DNA of 6,087 nucleotides, taken from assembly GCA_002299495.1 (NCBI GenBank), contig DBNZ01000190.1:5436-11522 (forward strand), given 5' to 3'. The position numbers and the translations under genes were made by a program. The notes beneath the pieces are model-generated. The model searched no databases and was not told the origin of the DNA. It was given only the letters and a program-made list of their open reading frames with translations. The DNA comes from Methylococcaceae bacterium UBA659 (GTDB lineage: Bacteria; Pseudomonadota; Gammaproteobacteria; Methylococcales; Methylomonadaceae). Positions 1 to 6,010 of the stretch are shown here, piece by piece; position 1 is the stretch's first letter; each line of letters begins with the position of its first letter.

Positions 1-42
1 GACCGTCCAGACCGTCCAGACCGGTCTGATCGGTCTGATCGG
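1..42 (+). repeat. 9-bp tandem repeats in the deaD linker
   Basis: Two perfect copies of GACCGTCCA are followed by related 9-mers GACCGGTCT and GATCGGTCT and a partial GATCGG. In frame they encode Asp-Arg-Pro / Asp-Arg-Ser triplets. The array may extend left beyond the window. Such in-frame 9-bp units can expand or contract by replication slippage without breaking the gene, and they lengthen the charged RNA-contacting linker. Confidence 0.75.
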
Positions 43-354
43 GAGCGCAAGCCCCGTCGTGCGTTTGCCTCACCCGATATCGAAATGGAGCTGTTTCGGA
101 TTGAAGTCGGCCATGCCCACGGAGTTAAACCCGGCAATATCGTTGGCGCCATTGCCAATGAAACAGGGATTTCCGGTGACCATATCGCCCGCATCAAAAT
201 TGAAGAGGATTACAGCACGGTGGAATTACCGGCGGGCATGCCCAAAGAGCTGTTGAGTGAACTGAAAAAAGTGCGTGTGGTAGGGCAAAAGCTGAATATT
301 TCAAAAGTCACCGAAGACGCCAAGAAAAAGCCGGTCCGGGCCAAGAAAGATTAG
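1..354 (+). CDS. deaD: ATP-dependent DEAD-box RNA helicase, C-terminal part (5' end outside window)
   Basis: The frame is open from the first base and ends at TAG 352-354, giving about 117 residues of a larger protein. The first 20 or so residues are a low-complexity Arg/Asp/Pro/Ser linker (DRP DRP DRS DRS) typical of the spacer after the helicase core. They are followed by MELFRIEVGHAHGVKPGNIV..., the signature of the DbpA-type RNA-binding domain (RRM-like fold) found at the C-terminus of DeaD/CsdA, and then by a Lys/Arg tail (KKKPVRAKKD). DeaD unwinds structured RNA during ribosome assembly, mRNA decay and cold adaptation in the cytoplasm. The helicase motifs themselves (Walker A, DEAD, SAT) lie upstream and cannot be seen. 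An internal ATG at 85-87 is not the start, because the homologous linker continues in frame upstream. Related DbpA or SrmB-like helicases are the alternatives, but the domain sequence and basic tail fit DeaD best. Confidence 0.88.
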   Translation, partial: DRPDRPDRSDRSDRERKPRRAFASPDIEMELFRIEVGHAHGVKPGNIVGAIANETGISGDHIARIKIEEDYSTVELPAGMPKELLSELKKVRVVGQKLNISKVTEDAKKKPVRAKKD

Positions 355-381
355 GGTTTAATCAAGAGTGGGTTATCTTAA

Positions 382-416
382 GAGCTCATCAGGAACGCTT
401 ATAGTTGATTAAGCTC
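382..416. other. Imperfect stem-loop downstream of deaD
   Basis: GAGCT (382-386) pairs with AGCTC (412-416), and ATCA (388-391) pairs with TGAT (406-409), separated by a small internal loop and capped by a 14-nt loop. There is no T-tract after it, so it is not a standard intrinsic terminator. It could protect the 3' end of the deaD mRNA or be chance. Confidence 0.25.
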
Positions 417-417
417 A

Positions 418-445
418 AGCTTCGACAAGCCCGCTATGAACGGAA
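418..445. repeat. Possible degenerate copy of a dispersed TTCGACAAGC...GAACGG repeat
   Basis: This stretch reads roughly AGCTTCGACAAGCCCGC followed by TATGAACGG. It resembles the short dispersed intergenic palindrome family with consensus CTTCGACAAGCTCAG...GAACGG that I recall from many proteobacterial genomes. The central palindrome is disrupted here, so this would be a decayed copy. It rests on pattern memory only. A genome-wide count of the core would settle it. Confidence 0.25.
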
Positions 446-511
446 TCAACACGTTAATATTCGGTAGTGGTTAAAATGTGACGGTAACAGCGCGGCTACG
501 ATTTCTCACCC

Positions 512-533
512 GTTCGAATCCGATCACCCCCCA
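512..533 (+). other. tRNA 3'-end-like fragment (T-loop plus CCA-like end)
   Basis: GTTCGAATCC at 512-521 is an exact match to the universal tRNA T-loop with its 3' stem start. It is followed by GATCACCCCCCA, which looks like an acceptor 3' strand ending in CCA. The 5' half of the T stem upstream (ACCC) does not pair with the 3' side, and no matching acceptor 5' strand or anticodon arm is present at the right distance. This is therefore not a working tRNA. It could be a decayed tRNA remnant, an old integrase attachment-site scar, or coincidence. Confidence 0.25.
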
Positions 534-550
534 TAGTTCGGTTTTCTTTT
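520..550 (+). terminator. Weak candidate intrinsic terminator for deaD
   Basis: CCGA (520-523) pairs with TCGG (538-541) and is followed directly by a T-rich run TTTTCTTTT (542-550). The stem is only four strong pairs (six with a T-T mismatch) and the loop is 14 nt, so it is a poor terminator on its own. Its position at the end of the convergent gap, just before the dcd stop, fits transcription end for deaD. Confidence 0.3.
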
Positions 551-1115
551 AAGCCTTGGGCAAAGTCACGCCAGTTTGCCCTTGGTACTTGCCGCCCCGA
601 TCCCGATAAGACGTTTCGCAAACCTCATCACCGCTAAAAAACAACATCTGGGCGACGCCCTCATGGGCATAAATTTTTGCCGGCAACGGGCTGGTGTTGG
701 AAAATTCCAGCGTCACATGGCCTTCCCATTCCGGTTCTAACGGAGTCACGTTGACGATGATGCCACAGCGGGCATAAGTCGATTTGCCTAGGCAGATGGT
801 CAGGACTTCACGCGGTATGCGGAAAAACTCAACAGTCCGGCTTAACGCGAAAGAATTGGGTGGGATAATGCAGACATCGGATTTGACTTCGACAAAGCTA
901 TTGGAATCAAAATCTTTTGGGTCGACGATAACCGAATTGATGTTGGTGAAAATCTTAAACTCATCCGAACAACGGACATCGTAACCGTAGCTTGATGTGC
1001 CGTAAGAAATCACTTTGTTCTGGCCAGAGAAGCGGACCTGGCCTGGTGCAAAGGGTTCGATCATACCGTGCTGTTCCACCATACGGCGTATCCATTTGTC
1101 TGATTTAATGCCCAT
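549..1115 (-). CDS. dcd: dCTP deaminase
   Basis: This 188-residue protein belongs to the trimeric Dcd/dUTPase fold family. Dcd deaminates dCTP to dUTP and ammonia in the cytoplasm. dUTPase then makes dUMP, feeding thymidylate synthesis. Visible motifs are the GTSSYGYDVR stretch near residues 39-48, the nucleotide/phosphate-binding segment GKSTYARCG (110-118), the catalytic-glutamate segment VTLEFSN with Glu137 (the counterpart of E. coli Glu138), and the C-terminal lid GKYQGQTG (175-182) that closes over the triphosphate. The length and sequence match the Pseudomonas-type enzyme rather than the more divergent 193-residue E. coli form. The ATG at 1113-1115 is preceded by an AGG-containing purine stretch (AGGAATAGG) about 8-16 nt upstream, and no other in-frame start is credible. 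It stands alone, convergent with deaD and separated from ntrX by a MITE-like element. A bifunctional dCTP deaminase/dUTPase is unlikely given the sequence type. Confidence 0.97.
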   Translation of the reverse strand: MGIKSDKWIRRMVEQHGMIEPFAPGQVRFSGQNKVISYGTSSYGYDVRCSDEFKIFTNINSVIVDPKDFDSNSFVEVKSDVCIIPPNSFALSRTVEFFRIPREVLTICLGKSTYARCGIIVNVTPLEPEWEGHVTLEFSNTSPLPAKIYAHEGVAQMLFFSGDEVCETSYRDRGGKYQGQTGVTLPKA

Positions 1116-1148
1116 GCAATGCCTATTCCTAGTTGACTGAATGCGCGA

Positions 1149-1157
1149 ATTCTAGCA
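1149..1157 (-). promoter_or_regulatory. Extended -10 sigma-70 promoter of dcd
   Basis: On the minus strand the sequence TGCTAGAAT is an extended -10 element (TGn followed by TAGAAT, 5 of 6 matches to TATAAT). It lies 34 nt upstream of the dcd ATG and predicts transcription starting near 1142 with a leader of roughly 27 nt. No convincing -35 hexamer sits 17 bp upstream, which is usual for extended -10 promoters. Confidence 0.5.
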
Positions 1158-1196
1158 CAGGGCGCAGCCACCGGTTTTGCATTAATTAGCTGTTCG

Positions 1197-1216
1197 CATG
1201 AGTAACCATGAGTAAC
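1197..1216. repeat. 10-bp perfect tandem duplication
   Basis: CATGAGTAAC occurs twice back to back (1197-1206 and 1207-1216), between the dcd promoter and the MITE-like element. It probably arose by slippage. It lies upstream of the dcd -10 region, so a regulatory role is possible but nothing in the sequence demonstrates one. Confidence 0.55.
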
Positions 1217-1233
1217 CTGGTATCAAAGGCTAA

Positions 1234-1427
1234 GAACGTGTTTTAAAAGCGGCCACTTTTATTGATCCGGCCCGTTAAAGTTTGAATCATTGGTGCTGAG
1301 CCAGTCGCAACCCGCTCAAGGCGAACGGCGGTTAACACCGAATCCATCATAAAACGGGTTAAATGGCTGGGTTTTATCCTACCCGTCGTTGCAATCGAAC
1401 CGCTCGCGACACTTTTAAAACACGTTC
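1234..1427. mobile_element. MITE-like non-autonomous element, 194 bp, TAA target duplication
   Basis: The two ends are perfect 16-bp terminal inverted repeats: GAACGTGTTTTAAAAG at 1234-1249 and its exact reverse complement at 1412-1427. The element is flanked on both sides by TAA (1231-1233 and 1428-1430), a 3-bp target duplication of the TNA type reported for IS1031-group members of the IS5 family. There is no transposase or any convincing ORF inside, so it would need a transposase in trans. Inside are two small hairpins: CGGT-TAAC-ACCG (1329-1340) and ATAAAAC (1349-1355) pairing with GTTTTAT (1371-1377). It sits between the dcd promoter and the ntrX terminator and disrupts neither. Family assignment is inference. 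The inverted repeat and flanking duplication are seen directly. Confidence 0.8.
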
Positions 1428-1454
1428 TAAAGGATGCCGCCCGATGGGTTCTCG

Positions 1455-1484
1455 AAAAAAGCTACCGCCAGCCGCAGGCTGCGG
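1455..1484 (-). terminator. Intrinsic terminator of the DUF4390-ntrY-ntrX operon
   Basis: Read on the minus strand, CCGC-AGCC, loop TGC, GGCT-G-GCGG forms an 8-bp GC-rich stem with one bulged base (1465-1484). After TAGC it runs into six Ts (A-run 1455-1460 on the plus strand). It lies about 65 bp past the ntrX stop codon, the right place to end the leftward operon transcript. Confidence 0.7.
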
Positions 1485-1550
1485 GTCATCCGGGTATATT
1501 GTTAAGCGTTTGGTTACCCATTGATTGCCGTTGCTTTTCTCGGTAATGCG

Positions 1551-2912
1551 TCACAATTTAATATTCAGCGCATGCAGCTTCCGGTACAGATGAGTGCGTT
1601 CGATGCCCACCGCCGTGGACAATTTGGCCACGCTGCCCCCGGCGTGTTCCAAATGGTATTCCAAATAGGCCTTTTCAAAATGATCCCGGGCGTCTTTCAA
1701 GGGCAAATTAAAAAAATCAGGAACCACTTGGCTAGAGTGATGATCGTTGGCCACCGCCCCTAACGCCGACTTCACTTCTTCCAGCTCAATGTCTTCGCCA
1801 ACCCCTAAAATCATCAGCCGTTGCACCAGGTTTTTCAATTCCCTGACATTGCCGCGCCAACCATAATTTCTTAGAAAGTTTTGCGCCGACATCGAAAATC
1901 GTCGGAACGGCAGCTTTTCATGGTTGACGAAATAATCCACATAAAAACTGAGCAATGCCGGGACATCCTCGCTATGGTTCCGTAATGGCTCGATGCCGAT
2001 GGCGACTTCGTTCAGCAAGTAATATAAGTCTTGTCGGAACCGTCTGGACTTGACTTCTTCGTCCAGTGGCACCTTAGTTGACGAGATGATGCGGACATCC
2101 ACCTGCACCGTCTCGCTACCGCCTACCCGCAGGAAAGAGCGCGATTCCAGCGCACTCAACAGACGTAACTGGGTTTCTTGGTCCATGCCGCTGATTTCAC
2201 CCAAAAACAGCGTCCCCCGGTTGGCCCGCTCCAACAAACCCTGGTGGACTTTGCCGCCGCGTTCCTTACCGAAAAATTCGACGGCGGCGTTTTCCGGCGC
2301 AATGCTGCCGACGGCGACATCGATAAACGGGCCGTCCCGGTGCGGGCTGTTATGGTGCATGTAACGGGCGTAAAGTTCTTTGCCCACCCCTGGCTCGCCA
2401 ATCAGCAAGACGCGGGTGTCGTGTTGCGCCAATCTTTTTAATTGGTCTTTGGTGCGGGCGACCGTGGCGCTCTTTCCGACCGGCTCGATGTCGATGGCGA
2501 GCTGTAATTTTAGGCCGGCGTTTTCCCGTTGCAAATTGCAGGCTTCCAACGCCCTTTCCACAATCAACAACAGCCTGGCCAACGACAACGGCTTTTCCAA
2601 AAAGTCATAGGCGCCTAGTCGGGTAGCCTCTACCGCCGCCTCCACCGACCCATGCCCTGACATCATGATGACAGGGCATAACGGGATTTCGTCACTGGCC
2701 CACTCCTTTAATAAGGTGATGCCGTCGGTATCGGGCATCCAAATATCCAGCAGGATAAGCTCGGGCTGTCTGCTTGCCTTTAATTGCCGAGCCTGGTCGG
2801 CATTCTCCGCCATCGCCACTTGATACCCCTCGTCTTCGAGGATTTCACTGACCAGACGGCGGATGTCCGGTTCGTCATCAACGACTAAAATTCTGACCTG
2901 TTGTCTGTTCAT
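1551..2912 (-). CDS. ntrX: NtrX-family response regulator (AAA+ domain degenerate)
   Basis: This 453-residue cytoplasmic regulator is the partner of the adjacent kinase NtrY. Residues 5-120 are a complete receiver: acidic pocket Asp12/Asp13, phosphoacceptor Asp56, Ser85 and Lys107. A linker leads to an AAA+ NtrC-type core (about 145-370) with Walker A GEPGVGKE (172-179). The C-terminus (about 408-450) is a Fis-type helix-turn-helix (GGSVAKLSTAVGIERTHLYRKL). The core is unusual. The GAFTGA loop that contacts sigma-54 is missing (FFGKERGGKVHQG at 213-225). The Walker B Asp is Gly238, sensor I reads SSTK, and the second arginine finger is Leu299 (DLYYLLNEV), although Glu239 and Arg293 remain. 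NtrX of several lineages is known to lack GAFTGA and to act at sigma-70 promoters, and this copy looks still less able to hydrolyse ATP. The ATG is 6 bp after the ntrY stop, with AAGG inside the ntrY end, so translation is probably coupled. Related NtrC-like regulators are less likely given the NtrY neighbour. Confidence 0.93.
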   Translation of the reverse strand: MNRQQVRILVVDDEPDIRRLVSEILEDEGYQVAMAENADQARQLKASRQPELILLDIWMPDTDGITLLKEWASDEIPLCPVIMMSGHGSVEAAVEATRLGAYDFLEKPLSLARLLLIVERALEACNLQRENAGLKLQLAIDIEPVGKSATVARTKDQLKRLAQHDTRVLLIGEPGVGKELYARYMHHNSPHRDGPFIDVAVGSIAPENAAVEFFGKERGGKVHQGLLERANRGTLFLGEISGMDQETQLRLLSALESRSFLRVGGSETVQVDVRIISSTKVPLDEEVKSRRFRQDLYYLLNEVAIGIEPLRNHSEDVPALLSFYVDYFVNHEKLPFRRFSMSAQNFLRNYGWRGNVRELKNLVQRLMILGVGEDIELEEVKSALGAVANDHHSSQVVPDFFNLPLKDARDHFEKAYLEYHLEHAGGSVAKLSTAVGIERTHLYRKLHALNIKL

Positions 2913-2918
2913 ACTAAG

Positions 2919-5069
2919 TTATACCTTGTTAACACTGTAAGCAGGGAACTGGAGGATAAAACCGGCCCCGTTTTTATAGGCCGTATCGACCCAGATCGCT
3001 CCGCCATGCTCTTCGACGATTTTTTTGACTATGGCCAGACCCAGCCCGGTACCTTTGGCTTTTGTGGTCACATAGGGTTCAAAAATCTGTTCAATTTGCT
3101 GGCCGTTGATGCCAGGGCCGTCGTCGTACAACCCTAACTCAATGAAATCGGCGCCATTTTTTTGCACCCGATGCAAGTCAATTTCAATAACGCCCTTGCC
3201 CTCAATGGCTTCTAAGGCGTTTTTAATCAGGTTATGCAGCAATTGCCGGATGCTGACGGGATCGCCGTTGACTAACAGCCGGGTGTTTTCAAACCGGCTT
3301 TTAAACTCAACCCCGGATTTCAGGGGATAAAGGCTTAAGACCTCTTCGACCAATTGGGCCATATCGATGGCGACCGCCTGTTTTTTGGTCGGCCTGGCGT
3401 ATTCCGAAAAATCATCCACCATTTCCTTCATGGCCTCGACCTGCTGGACGATGGTGCTGGTTGACCGCTTTAGGATCGTGGCGTCGTTGCTGTCCAGCTT
3501 GGCGGCTAATTTTAATTGCAACCGTTCCGCCGATAATTGGATGGGCGTCAACGGGTTTTTGATTTCGTGCGCCAAACGGCGCGCCACTTCACCCCAGGCG
3601 GCATTTTTCTGGGCTTGAATCAAATCGGTAACATCATCGAACACGGCCACCGCCCCGACCCGGATGCCTTCTTGGGAAAACAACGGGGTGCCCCTGCACA
3701 ATAATTCCTGCCGCCCATTATGCCCTAAGAAGGCAATCCGTTGTTCCCAAAGGTCATCGGCTTGCAGTAAAAAACGTTGGATGGACTTAAGCGGTTCGGC
3801 CAATTCCGGCGCAATTTGGGCGAGTTCCGGCAAGGTGTGGCCAATAAATTGGCTGACATGGATGCGAAAAATCCGGTACGCCGCTTGGTTGGCGGTGCGG
3901 ACCCGATAATCGGCGTCGAAGCTGATGACGCCGGCGGTCAAATTGGCCAGGATGGTTTCCAAATAGCCGCGCTGGCTTTCCACTTCAAACGTGGCCTGCC
4001 GGGTTTGGTCACGGGCGATCACCAGGCGTTGGGTCATTTTGTTGAAGGACTCGACCAGAAACCCTAAGTCGTCCTGCGCCATCACCGGAAGTTGCTGGTC
4101 ATACTGGCCGGAGGCGACCGCCTGGGTGCCATTCACCAAGGCTTTCACGGGGGCGATGATCGAACGGATACTGATAAACGCGACCCAAATGGCCGCCAGC
4201 AAGCTCATCAGCAACACCAACGACAACGCCAACGAAAAGCTGAGTTTCAAGGAACGGCGCAACACCCCCATTTCCTTATAGCGCAAAAACGCAAATTCCA
4301 CCGAATCGGCCAGATCCGCTATCCTGACCGGCACCGGATAAAGTGCTTGTAGGTATTGCGGCTCGGCGGTTTTTACGGTGATGATGACCCGGATCATCAG
4401 TTCATTCTCGCGGATGGGATCGAGAGCGGCGTAACGGCCATTCTGCCGGATTTCCAACCAAGTTTGTTCGTCCGGCAAGCTCGGCAAGATATCCCCAGGA
4501 TGCACACTGCTGGAGGCGATAATCTTACCCGGGCGCGAAAACAAAGTTATTTCAGCGGCATCGGACAAATCTCTAAGATTGCCGATTTCCAGCGCCGCCA
4601 AATTAGGCGGGACTAGCTCAAGCATCTCCGCCATTTGCTGGGTCTGCTTTAGATGCCAGCGCATCCGTTGGTCCAGGGATACTTGGCCCAGTTCCAGCGC
4701 GTCTTCCATGGCGCGGTCAATTTCCACATTAAACCAACTGTCTATGCCTTGATGCAGAAACTGCATGGAAAAATAAAACACGATGCCCGCTGGCGCTAAG
4801 GCCAAGACCACAAACAAAGTCACCATGCGGGTGGTCAGCTTGGAACCGGCCTCCCTTTTTTTCAGTTGCCGGGCCAAGGTATAGATATTGGCTCCTACCA
4901 GCCACAACAATATCCCGGAACCGGCCATGTTGATAAACACTAACCAAGAATAGATTTCACTCAATTCAGAGGATTCTTGGGTGGCGGAACTCATTAATTG
5001 CAAGAGCAGCAATATGGCCGCAAACAATGCCAAAATGGCAAACGGGATCGGATTTTTTATTCTTTCCAT
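2919..5069 (-). CDS. ntrY: NtrY-type membrane sensor histidine kinase
   Basis: Large inner-membrane kinase of the NtrYX two-component system, linked in other bacteria to nitrogen, redox/respiration and envelope control. Numbering from the longest reading (GTG at 5102, 727 residues), hydrophobic segments lie near 19-38, 50-75, 93-115 and 285-310. A roughly 165-residue extracytoplasmic loop lies between the third and fourth. Then come a HAMP domain (about 311-365), a PAS domain (about 378-495), the HisKA H-box with His512 in AHEIKNPLTP, and an HATPase with N-box Asn624/Asn628, DDGPGI (660-665), FEPYVTTK (674-681) and GTGLGLA (684-690). All catalytic motifs are intact. The start is uncertain. 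The GTG at 5100-5102 has no ribosome-binding site and would overlap the DUF4390 gene by 46 bp. ATGs at 5073-5075 and 5067-5069 lie just before the hydrophobic segment and follow a GGA. I favour the ATG ending at 5069 (13-bp overlap). The PAS ligand cannot be inferred. Confidence 0.95.
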   Translation of the reverse strand: MERIKNPIPFAILALFAAILLLLQLMSSATQESSELSEIYSWLVFINMAGSGILLWLVGANIYTLARQLKKREAGSKLTTRMVTLFVVLALAPAGIVFYFSMQFLHQGIDSWFNVEIDRAMEDALELGQVSLDQRMRWHLKQTQQMAEMLELVPPNLAALEIGNLRDLSDAAEITLFSRPGKIIASSSVHPGDILPSLPDEQTWLEIRQNGRYAALDPIRENELMIRVIITVKTAEPQYLQALYPVPVRIADLADSVEFAFLRYKEMGVLRRSLKLSFSLALSLVLLMSLLAAIWVAFISIRSIIAPVKALVNGTQAVASGQYDQQLPVMAQDDLGFLVESFNKMTQRLVIARDQTRQATFEVESQRGYLETILANLTAGVISFDADYRVRTANQAAYRIFRIHVSQFIGHTLPELAQIAPELAEPLKSIQRFLLQADDLWEQRIAFLGHNGRQELLCRGTPLFSQEGIRVGAVAVFDDVTDLIQAQKNAAWGEVARRLAHEIKNPLTPIQLSAERLQLKLAAKLDSNDATILKRSTSTIVQQVEAMKEMVDDFSEYARPTKKQAVAIDMAQLVEEVLSLYPLKSGVEFKSRFENTRLLVNGDPVSIRQLLHNLIKNALEAIEGKGVIEIDLHRVQKNGADFIELGLYDDGPGINGQQIEQIFEPYVTTKAKGTGLGLAIVKKIVEEHGGAIWVDTAYKNGAGFILQFPAYSVNKV

Positions 5070-5626
5070 AGCCATTGAGTCCAGTTGCTGGATAGATTCC
5101 ACTCGCGGTTAAAATAGGCGAAAGGACGCAGCGGCATCGGCAGCGAACTTCGGTCAAGCTCCAGTTTGATCGCCACCAACAACCGTTGTTCTTGGACGCC
5201 AGCGGGTTGGTCCAAAACTTTCAAGTTTCGCAGGCTAGACATCAATTCAAGTGCGGCAGCAAGGGAGGGGACATTATAGGCTTGTTCATTGTGCTCCAAG
5301 ACCACCCGATACAAATTCAGCAAAGCGTGATATTCCAGGCGATAGCGCAAGGTCGTGTCGGACAAGGTTGCGTCCCATATCACCGGGCGGGGGCGCAGGA
5401 TTTTGATAAAAACATGCCAAAATAACGGCACCCCGTTATCTAGGGCTGCTTTAGCCGTATCGCTAAGACCGTAATGAAAGTCCGCCGACAAAAAATACCT
5501 ATTGCCGACGCGCTCTAACGCAACATTCGAAACCGTTGTGGTTGCCGTGTCGGTATGCGCTGACGAAGACGGCAAACCAAATCCCAGCAGGCTTATCCAT
5601 AAAAAAATCGTGGTCGCAAGAAACAT
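5057..5626 (-). CDS. DUF4390 family secreted protein upstream of ntrYX
   Basis: This 189-residue protein has a likely Sec signal peptide: hydrophobic residues 2-18, then SSA at 21-23 as a possible signal peptidase I site. That places the mature protein in the periplasm. The rest is predicted soluble and rich in beta strands, with the DUF4390 hallmark pattern of a short N-terminal strand pair and an LxLDRSSLPMPLRPFAYF segment near the C-terminus. The molecular role is unknown. In many beta- and gammaproteobacteria DUF4390 genes precede ntrY and ntrX, which suggests work with the sensor, perhaps in signal reception. It is first in this operon and overlaps the ntrY start. Two oddities appear. 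The signal peptide has no Lys/Arg in its n-region. There is also no Shine-Dalgarno sequence before the ATG, and a TAG codon lies directly upstream in frame, so the gene cannot be extended. The upstream DNA is a decayed cysB remnant, so the original N-terminus or leader may have been altered. Confidence 0.85.
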   Translation of the reverse strand: MFLATTIFLWISLLGFGLPSSSAHTDTATTTVSNVALERVGNRYFLSADFHYGLSDTAKAALDNGVPLFWHVFIKILRPRPVIWDATLSDTTLRYRLEYHALLNLYRVVLEHNEQAYNVPSLAAALELMSSLRNLKVLDQPAGVQEQRLLVAIKLELDRSSLPMPLRPFAYFNREWNLSSNWTQWLWKE

Positions 5627-5633
5627 CTAATGG

Positions 5634-5950
5634 TCATTGTTGGGTGCAGGACGAAACCAACGCCCGCATTGTTAAGCAAAGCCCAGCCCAGCCCAGAGTG
5701 GGCAGCCACCGCCACGCCAACAAGCGGATAAATTCGTACCAGTAGCCCGTAAATAGGTGTCACGACTAATCGCCAAATAAGCGGTGCCGGGCGGAAACAG
5801 ACAGCGGACGCCCAACCTCGCCAGACAGTGGTCACGTTCGGCATTGTAGGCGATATTGGCCATCAAGCCGACAGCCAAACCTAAATCGACACAGGTCTTG
5901 AGGACATCGGCATCCAAGGCGGTTCGGAAGGCGGCGCAGGGACGATTCAT
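5634..5950 (-). pseudogene. Truncated, frameshifted remnant of a CysB-like LysR regulator
   Basis: On the minus strand the frame from 5950 encodes a stretch matching the effector-domain end of CysB/Cbl: TALDADVLKTCVDLGLAVGL (about 5923-5864), then a MANIAYNAERDH segment, then LFPPGTAYLAISRDTYLR. After that Arg codon (5747-5749) homology jumps to another frame that reads YWYEFIRLLA. One missing G in what would be a GGC codon explains the jump (YLR-G-YWYEFIRLLA). The shifted frame ends at TGA 5634-5636. Roughly the first 240 residues of a normal 320-residue CysB (the whole DNA-binding domain) are absent, and a TAG lies just upstream of the ATG at 5950. CysB normally senses N-acetylserine and activates sulfate assimilation genes, and this copy cannot. 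Cbl or another CysB paralogue could be the source. The pentamer GCCCA is repeated three times at 5681-5695 near its end. Confidence 0.7.
5681..5695. repeat. GCCCA tandem repeat (3 copies)
   Basis: Three perfect head-to-tail copies of GCCCA lie in the degenerate 3' part of the cysB remnant. They probably reflect slippage in unconstrained DNA. They may also explain why the C-terminal frame past FIRLLA no longer looks like CysB. Confidence 0.6.
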
Positions 5951-6010
5951 TGCCTAAGCAAGCCGGGTACCGACTGTGGCCAAAATATCACGCAAACAGG
6001 ACAGAACACG

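Noticed and set aside
371..533. A complete tRNA gene ending at the GTTCGAATCC motif
   Set aside because: D-loop-like and T-loop-like words are present, but no cloverleaf of normal length can be formed and the T stem does not pair.
1234..1427. Inverted repeat as a large terminator or CRISPR-like unit
   Set aside because: The arms are about 160 bp apart with a matching TAA duplication outside, which fits a transposon. There is no repeat-spacer periodicity.
1521..1763. Plus-strand open frame of 80 codons over the ntrX 3' end
   Set aside because: It is antisense to the well-supported HTH and AAA+ coding region of ntrX, has no recognisable domain, and is a frame shadow.
2901..4616. Many plus-strand open frames of 70-100 codons opposite ntrY
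   Set aside because: All are antisense to a full-length kinase with intact motifs. None has a ribosome-binding site or family signature.
5593..5844. Minus-strand open frame of 83 codons across the cysB remnant into DUF4390
   Set aside because: It runs in a third frame through the remnant, overlaps the DUF4390 start, and resembles no protein family. I treat it as a by-product of decay.
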